Shown here: positions 58,253-64,000 of the stretch, piece after piece
How positions within the stretch are numbered: the first letter of the stretch is position 1
Layout: every line of letters begins with the position of its first letter
Assembly (NCBI RefSeq): GCF_963678975.1
Contig: NC_089274.1
Location: forward strand, 33,351,790-33,415,789
Source of the DNA: Dysidea avara
Taxonomy: Eukaryota; Porifera; Demospongiae; Dictyoceratida; Dysideidae
Reading direction: 5' to 3'
Length of the DNA stretch: 64,000 nucleotides
Notes under the pieces: model-generated
Database searches by the model: none
The model's input: only the letters and a program-made list of their open reading frames with translations
Told to the model about the DNA's origin: nothing
Position numbers and translations under genes: made by a program

Positions 58253-61200
58253 TTGGCGCGTTTGAAATGGCAGTTGTGTGCTAAATCCCTACGAGCAGAT
58301 CAGAGGCGACGGTTAGATCGACTTCAAGAAGTAGCTGAAACTTTATTAAAGCTTTGCCTCAACAGTTCAACCTTGCCCAAAATCTTTTCCAGCCCAGACT
58401 CTTTCCTTTGTAAGCCTTGTGTTAGAAAAGTGGAGAACTTGAAAAGGCTAGAGGACGATTTATCAAAAACGAAATCAACCATTAAGTACCACCTGGATAT
58501 GCTGAAAGAAAGACTTGGAATAAAGTACTTACAAAGTTATTTGTTTTTAATTTGTATGCCATAGTATGCATGCCTTACCATATTAGCCAGATGCCCATCT
58601 CTGGATGCACTGGTAGTTACAGTCTAGCTACAAATATGTAATGTTCTGTTTATAGCAATGAAGAAGCTGATATTGGTATGCACAGTTCCTCGAGCTTAAC
58701 ACCTCAAAGGAAATGATCAGCAACCACTGCAGGCTTGCAATGTGGACTAGAAACACCAAAGAGACGATGTCAATTGGACTCACCAATGCGACGTAAGATT
58801 GCTACAATTCAGCCCTCAGATACTTCTCCAGCTGTGGCGGTAAGTAATGATTTTGACTATTACACAGTCCTTGAATTGACTACATCAGGTATTGGTTAAA
58901 AGTGCAAAACGCACTCGCTGTCAGGTTATGACAAAGAAATCAGGATTCAAAAGGATTGCCAGAAGTCTAACCAAAAAAAAGCCAATCAGTATGGCCAAAC
59001 ATTTATTAAAGTATGTCAGAATTCGACAGAGGGTGCTATACTTGCTGGTAAAACAAATACAGTGTGAAATGTCTGTGTTGTGTGCTAAGAAGAGTAATTC
59101 AATGTTAAGAGAAACATCAATAGAAGAATTGGAAAAATTCAGCTGGAATAGTCTGTCAGAAGAGGTTAAGAGTGTTGCTCCAACCTTTTATACAATCTTG
59201 AAAGGATGTACAGAAGTGAAACGTAAGAAAAGAAATATACAGAGAAAAAGCAACTGTGTGTCTGATGTTGCTGTGTTTGGTGTTTGTACTGGTGCTCTAT
59301 TACGACACCGGAAAATTCACATGAATGCTCTTCAACGTATTATCTCCTTAGTGTTACACAGTGGTCACAGTGGAAAACAGGTATAAACTGTGGTAATAGT
59401 ATTGTAAATGTGTATTGTTGTATTAAATGTCAAGTATTTTGCTTTTCCCTTCACTAAGGTTTATGACAGGCTTCAAAAACTGCTTCTGTGCTTATCGCGG
59501 TATCGTACTTTAATCTACCTTGATCACGTTGGTGAAACATTTGACAAGGAAGTCGTTGAATGGAAAGAGACTGTTGTAAACTCTATGGTTGCTTCTGAGG
59601 TAATTACAACGTCACTATACACATTTGTTGTATCTGAAGATATTTTTAGAATGAACAACCTGCATTTGAGGCTCTTGATGCATTTAACAGTGCTCATTTA
59701 AAGGAAACTACTGATGAGACAATCCCAAACAACACACAATACATTGATGATGAATCCAGTCATGATGTGGAAACTGATGAAACAGACACATCTTATCAAT
59801 CCACACCTCCATGCTCACCAACAAGGTTTACTGAAAGTACAATATGTAGTCCAGGTGTATCAGTGTTAACTGAAACAAGTTGCTGCAGTGATGATGAAGA
59901 TGGGTTTCCCAATGATGAGTCCACCTCCCAACAAAGTATCAGTGTGTTGTCACCTAAAAAGATCCCATATAAACTGGTTGGAGACAACATTGATAAGAAC
60001 ATTACCCCAAGAGACATGCGATCGGATCATCAAACACGTTCATTTCATTTTTTTCACACATATGCTGTCAGACCTTAGTGGATTTAGTGAGAGTTGTGAG
60101 AAGGCTGAAGTGTTTATCGCTGATAAACTATTACCATCACAAAATGACAAGAAAGAAATCATTGAAAACTATACACAGTTATTTATTCGTGTTTTGATGA
60201 AGCATATCCCGTATTTTAAGAAACTTGGAAAAGGAATGGCAAGACACATTATGCATGAATATTATGCTGAGATGTCTCAAAGATCAGAAGTGGTACGGAT
60301 GTTTTGTTTGCATGCATTATATGCATAGTTTATAATTTATTGAATAGGTACCTCTTGGAATTGAACTAAAGTCAGAGCAACATTTGGATGAAATGGTTGA
60401 CATCTTATCATCTTTGCATAAATATTGTCAACCGTGACAACAGAAAAAGTTTTTGTTGAGGGAGAAGAGGATGAAATAGTTCATGATGAGTTCTCAAAAG
60501 TATTACTAGATATGATATCGTAGAATCAATAATTAATATTACCTCCGCATTCATATTTTTGCTGGGGTCATTCACAACATTCCTCCATTGTATTAAATTT
60601 CTTAACTGATACAATGTATCACCATTGCCACCTGAAGAACACTTGTACAATCTTTTCCAGATTACCTGCACACAACAGTGAGATGGGTCTACACTATAAC
60701 ACACATATACTCTTACACCCAAAAATGACATTTTAGCATGCCAATATTCAGTAACACCAACAAGACCACCAAGACAATCGATTTCCCTCTCAGAATTACT
60801 GCAAATACCCTTTCACCCTTGCACAAGTCATTTGATCTCCACCTGCCATTAGATAATGGTGACAAAAATTAAAATACCATATCAAACATACTTATGATAA
60901 CCATTAGAATTATAATGTTTATTTTTGTGTACTGTGCGTGTGAAGATTTTTTTACACTTATTGTTGAAGCACACATCCTTGCAGCTGCTATGTCAGCATT
61001 TGAAATGTCGTCTGTAGATGACATACCAGTCAGTGTCCTATTCAGTAATGACCGTTGTTCCCTCAACAAAGATGACAGGCACACCATACTACAACTTGAA
61101 GTTACCAATGTAGTTGAAAAGTACGTACGTAATTAATCATGATAATGCATTAGATTCATTTTACCACACATATGTAGATCTAAACTATGGTGAAGATACA

Positions 61201-61853
61201 GAGAGACCAGAAGACAGGGACAAAATTTTCTCATATGCCTGCAAGGTGTTAACACTGGGTTTATTGTATCTAGAGTTTGTAGATGCCATTCGGGAGGCTG
61301 ATGGCACACGTATCCTATGATGCTAGAAGTTTTTTTTACTTTACTTCAAAGTCAGTGGAAGGACTAATTATTCTATTGAGGCATTTGTATTGTTAGCCCA
61401 AGAGAAATACCTATTCTCTCCTCGCATGGCCATGCAACTAGGACTGTAAATATGCATGGTCTGCCAGGAAGAAACGTCTCATGTGATCTCTACATGGAAC
61501 ATCTCAATAGAGAATGCAAGAACTGTTTGTCTGGGCTTGGCTCGAACATTGCTGATTCATCAGTTACACGCATTAGAAAGTGTATTGGGAAAACAGAAAA
61601 GGTTTTAAGGAATTTTGATAGGAATAATAATTTACCACAATAAAGTGGTTCTCACACAACAAAGTCATCTAGAGAAGATATGAAGAAATTGCTACTTCAG
61701 TTGACAGAAAAATCAAAGGTATTTATTATGAATGAAGGACGATCACACAAAAACTTTTCATACTTTAAATTAAACATGCTTCGTCAGTTAGACGTTACAG
61801 CATTAAAACAGTGGATGTCAGAACAAATGCAAAAGTTGAACACATACACCTGA
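58253..61853 (+). pseudogene. Academ-like transposase (DUF6589), multi-exon, broken and partly inverted
   Basis: Inferred exons with GT-AG borders: about 58253-58524 (FLCKPCVRKVENLK, a CxxC pair; no in-frame ATG), 58656-58839 (in-frame TGA at 58714), 58889-59380 (ALLRHRKIHMNALQRIISLV), 59459-59599, 59650-60292 (GDNIDKNITPRDMRSDHQTR with the first likely catalytic Asp; frameshift near 60065), 60348 to about 60513 (frameshift near 60425; VFVEGEEDEIVHDEF). The next two exons lie on the minus strand (60842-60717 with GGDQMTCARVKG; 60665-60543 with LYQLRNLIQWRNVVNDPSKN). The + strand resumes at about 60945 (FFTLIVEAHILAAAMSAFEM) and 61178-61853 (MHGLPGRNVSCDLYMEHLNR with a likely catalytic Glu). 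Stops at about 61318, 61324 and 61641 and a frameshift near 61446 complete the damage. Confidence 0.82.
60514..60900 (-). other. Inverted internal segment of the transposase gene
   Basis: Two exons with correct splice borders and the family order (GGDQ exon, then the RNLIQWRNVV exon) read on the minus strand between plus-strand exons of the same gene. The segment must therefore have been flipped as a block. TATGATA occurs near both breakpoints (about 60519 and 60893). Confidence 0.75.
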
Positions 61854-62057
61854 TGGATACCGATACTGTGTTATTACATAAAAAAGTGGTACAATCACTA
61901 CAGTTACAAATTAACTCACACACATCACAACACTTGCACAAAATTACTTTATCGTCAGATTTTAGACCTACTTCATCAAAATGTTGCATCAATAGATTTC
62001 TCTTACATTCAGTTTTGTTAGCAGTATACGACTTCTGTTCATTGATTCTTCAACGTG

Positions 62058-63369
62058 TTAAACCCCAGAAATATTGTACAGAGTGGCAGTAGCTGGTAGG
62101 CCATCTCTACCACCCCGACCTGTTTCCTGTAAATACATTTCAATGTCTGACGGGGAGCCCCAGTGAATAATATACCTCACATTTGGACAATCAATACCCA
62201 TACCGAATGCCACTGTTGCAATCACTATACGCAACTTAGACTGGAGGTTACAGAATCCTTGTATGATCTTTTCTTTCACTGTGGGGTGTGTACATGATGT
62301 AAACATATCAACCATTCGATATTTAGCTTTGTCTGGAGCTCCTATGGGATCTGTAAACTCCTCTTGTAACCTGCTTTTTATGTACAGATAAACCTCACTA
62401 CACCCTCCTGTAGTATTATCATGTGTCCTACAAAATATAATTGTTCTTTCTGTGTTTGTTCTCTTCAATTTCAATTTTTCAACTAATGGTGCAAATACTT
62501 CTTCAAGTGGTCCTGGTTTCTGGATCACAGTATATTTTACATTTGGCTTATTGGGTGAAACAGCAACGATGCTGACATTCCTCATACTTAGTATTTTGCA
62601 AATATCTCGACGAGATTTGGTGGTGGCAGTTGCAGTCAATGCCATGATGTGCACATACTCTGGAATCAAACTGTGAACTTCTCCCAAGTTTGCAAACTCA
62701 GTTCGAAAATTAGCTCCCCTACATAATAAGCAAATAACATTGGCTATATTTTAGTACATATTACTATAGTATTAAACATATTATATGTGTGCATCGTTTA
62801 ACCATAATGTATCTACAGCTATGCAAAACCCACTGTACTTATTCATGATGACCCATCAAGTATGCAGTACTGCTGATACATGGTAGCTACGTACCACTTC
62901 TTAACACAATGGGCTTCATCTACTACAAATGCAACCAGCCTCTGCTGGTACACAGGACCGGCTTTGCAGCATGTCTCTCCAAGTTGAATCTTTATTCTGG
63001 GCTCATGTAAACTAATTGATACTCTCTTTCGCACACTTTTCTTATTTCCTCATCACTGTTGGCACCTCCAACATACACTGCAGTTAGGTTCCTTTCCATC
63101 ATTGCTCTCACTTGATCCTTCATTAGACATATTAAAGGGCTCACAACAATAGCTACTGACTGGTGCAGTTGTTCAGGCCGCATCACACCAAAAGCTCGGG
63201 GAAGAATTGAATAACAGAGCGACTTTCCACTGCCTGTAGGTAAAGCAACAAAAACATCTCATCCTCTAATAAATTCTGAAATCGCTTCTAACTGCTTTGG
63301 CCTAAGTTCTCTATAACCAATGGTATTCACAACTTTGGTTAGAATTGCTTGTAATCGAGAATCACCCAT
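62058..63369 (-). pseudogene. RecQ-type superfamily II DNA helicase of the transposon, broken
   Basis: Start ATG at 63369. Order on the minus strand: zero-motif-like GYRELRPKQLEAI, Walker A ALPTGSGKSLCYS (63240), motif Ia SPLICLMKDQV, DEAH box VVDEAHCVKKW, then an intron (62894-62719, GT-AG) joined in frame to GANFRTEF. Motif III is [10 protein letters not shown] is TIIFCRT, V is [18 protein letters not shown] and VI is [10 protein letters not shown]. The frame ends at TAA 62058-62060. There is no RQC zinc or HRDC domain, so it is a core helicase only. Damage: TGA at 63259-63261 (RG*DV, explicable by CGA to TGA) and two frame changes between about 63010 and 62950. All catalytic motifs remain legible. 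A cellular RecQ is unlikely because the gene sits within the transposon's terminal repeats. Confidence 0.88.
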
Positions 63370-63526
63370 TTTCTGGCACAAGAACAGTGCAGTGCAATTC
63401 GTGTAGCTAATTTGTCATTGTTCACAATAAGTATGTAAAAAATTCATATTTGATAATTTGTTTCGTCATTAAGTGCGCGAAGCGATTTGATTGGCTCTGC
63501 CAACATTCCGGCAGTGGTCCCAGAAT

Positions 63527-63589
63527 GTGTGCAACAGTGACCAGACGGTTTATTTACCGCCCTCACAAACCGTCTGGCACGCGAGACTA
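63527..63589 (-). repeat. Right terminal inverted repeat with internal hairpin
   Basis: CCAGACGGTTT (63541-63551) and AAACCGTCTGG (63567-63577) form the same 11-bp stem with a 15-base loop. The outer end is GCGAGACTA. Confidence 0.92.
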
Positions 63590-63593
63590 TTCA

Positions 63594-64000
63594 CTTCATT
63601 GGTAAGGTTAAATTTCATCAGTAGGCATCCCATGAAATTTGTGGTATTTCAAGTCTTTTCATGGTGTTTCTATAATGGTAAATTCTCCACTAGCTCCATT
63701 TTCCATCTATCAAAAATAATTTCAAATATAGTAGCGTATTTATAAATACCGTGGACAGGTCTAGGAGGACTCTGAGGACGACTCACTTCACTTGGGAGTG
63801 ACCTGTAGTGAGTGCCGTGACGAGTGTATTGCGAAGAAATACTGTAAGTAATGTGACAGTGTATATTTATTGAGGTGAATACAATGTCAGGCGGATTTTC
63901 CGATCCGTCCTCGATCAGTTGGAATATACGGAACCTAGCTACCTAAAATTAGGGAAAAGCGCTCGTAGGATTAGAAACAGCATCTCTAGGATTAGGCCAC
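63594..64000. other. Right flank of the helicase transposon; no gene seen
   Basis: The first 70 bases mirror the left flank (ATGAAA-rich palindrome arm). Beyond 63730 I see no coding sequence. GTAGGATTAGAAACAGC and CTAGGATTAGGCC near 63968-63998 resemble the GGATTACGAACAACGCC.. words at about 43610, so another dispersed repeat may start here. Confidence 0.4.

Larger units (their letters stand above)
58097..63589. mobile_element. AcademH-like DNA transposon, 5,493 bp, with transposase and RecQ-type helicase
   Basis: Terminal inverted repeats of 65 bp (58097-58161) and 63 bp (63527-63589) begin TAGTCTCGCGT and are about 90 percent identical, with a 2-bp length difference. TTCA precedes (58093-58096) and follows (63590-63593), a 4-bp target duplication. 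Inside are a DUF6589/Academ-type transposase on + and a RecQ-like helicase on -, converging at 61853/62058. This gene content is what has been described for the AcademH lineage of the Academ superfamily (from memory of the literature). Both genes are broken. Confidence 0.85.

Noticed and set aside
62058-63369. Cellular RecQ helicase gene
   Set aside because: The gene lies between the TIRs of a transposon beside its transposase, lacks RQC/HRDC regions and is broken.

Overview
The window is animal nuclear DNA. It is AT-rich and gene-poor, with GT-AG introns, and is packed with decayed transposable elements. No bacterial operon, CRISPR array or rRNA was seen. The resemblance of the transposon families and of the sulfotransferase-like gene to proteins I associate with sponges suggests a sponge (Porifera) or another basal marine invertebrate. 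This is inference from family resemblance; no marker gene fixes the taxon.

Two host genes can be supported. The first is the 3' part of a seven-transmembrane, Frizzled/class-F-like receptor on the + strand. It has three exons (589-702, 9786-10129, 26254-26664) in perfect phase across introns of about 9.1 and 16.1 kb, and its 5' exons lie outside the window. The second is a PAPS-type sulfotransferase-like gene at 51897-53233 (+), broken by two frameshifts.

Region by region: 1-26.7 kb is the receptor locus. Its introns hold foldback elements (1.98-2.31, 8.36-8.64, 19.17-19.39, 19.96-20.21 kb), copies of two large interspersed repeat families, a hAT-type MITE with a 5-bp target duplication (16.10-16.55 kb), a 68-bp retrotransposon stub with an 8-bp target duplication, (ACTC)n arrays and a 1.4-kb minisatellite with a 31-bp unit. 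The stretch 27.4-36.7 kb is a run of three long-inverted-repeat structures, the first carrying a complete but dead hAT transposon in its centre. At 37.0-39.6 kb lies a minus-strand non-LTR retrotransposon with reverse transcriptase and a putative C-terminal nuclease. At 39.77-42.27 kb is a 2.5-kb non-autonomous element with a 9-bp target duplication. From 42.3 to 57.9 kb there are LINE fragments, a tyrosine-recombinase remnant, a perfect (CCTG)~136 array, the sulfotransferase-like gene and more repeats.

The most notable object is 58097-63589, a 5.49-kb TIR transposon flanked by TTCA. It carries a multi-exon DUF6589/Academ-like transposase (+) and, convergent with it, a RecQ-type superfamily II helicase (-). 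This matches the AcademH class of helicase-encoding DNA transposons. The copy is dead: it has stops, frameshifts and an internal inversion of about 0.37 kb that flips two transposase exons. Each terminal repeat contains its own 11-bp hairpin, so one 11-bp motif occurs four times. Both this element and the hAT lie near the centre of a palindrome, which may reflect insertion preference.
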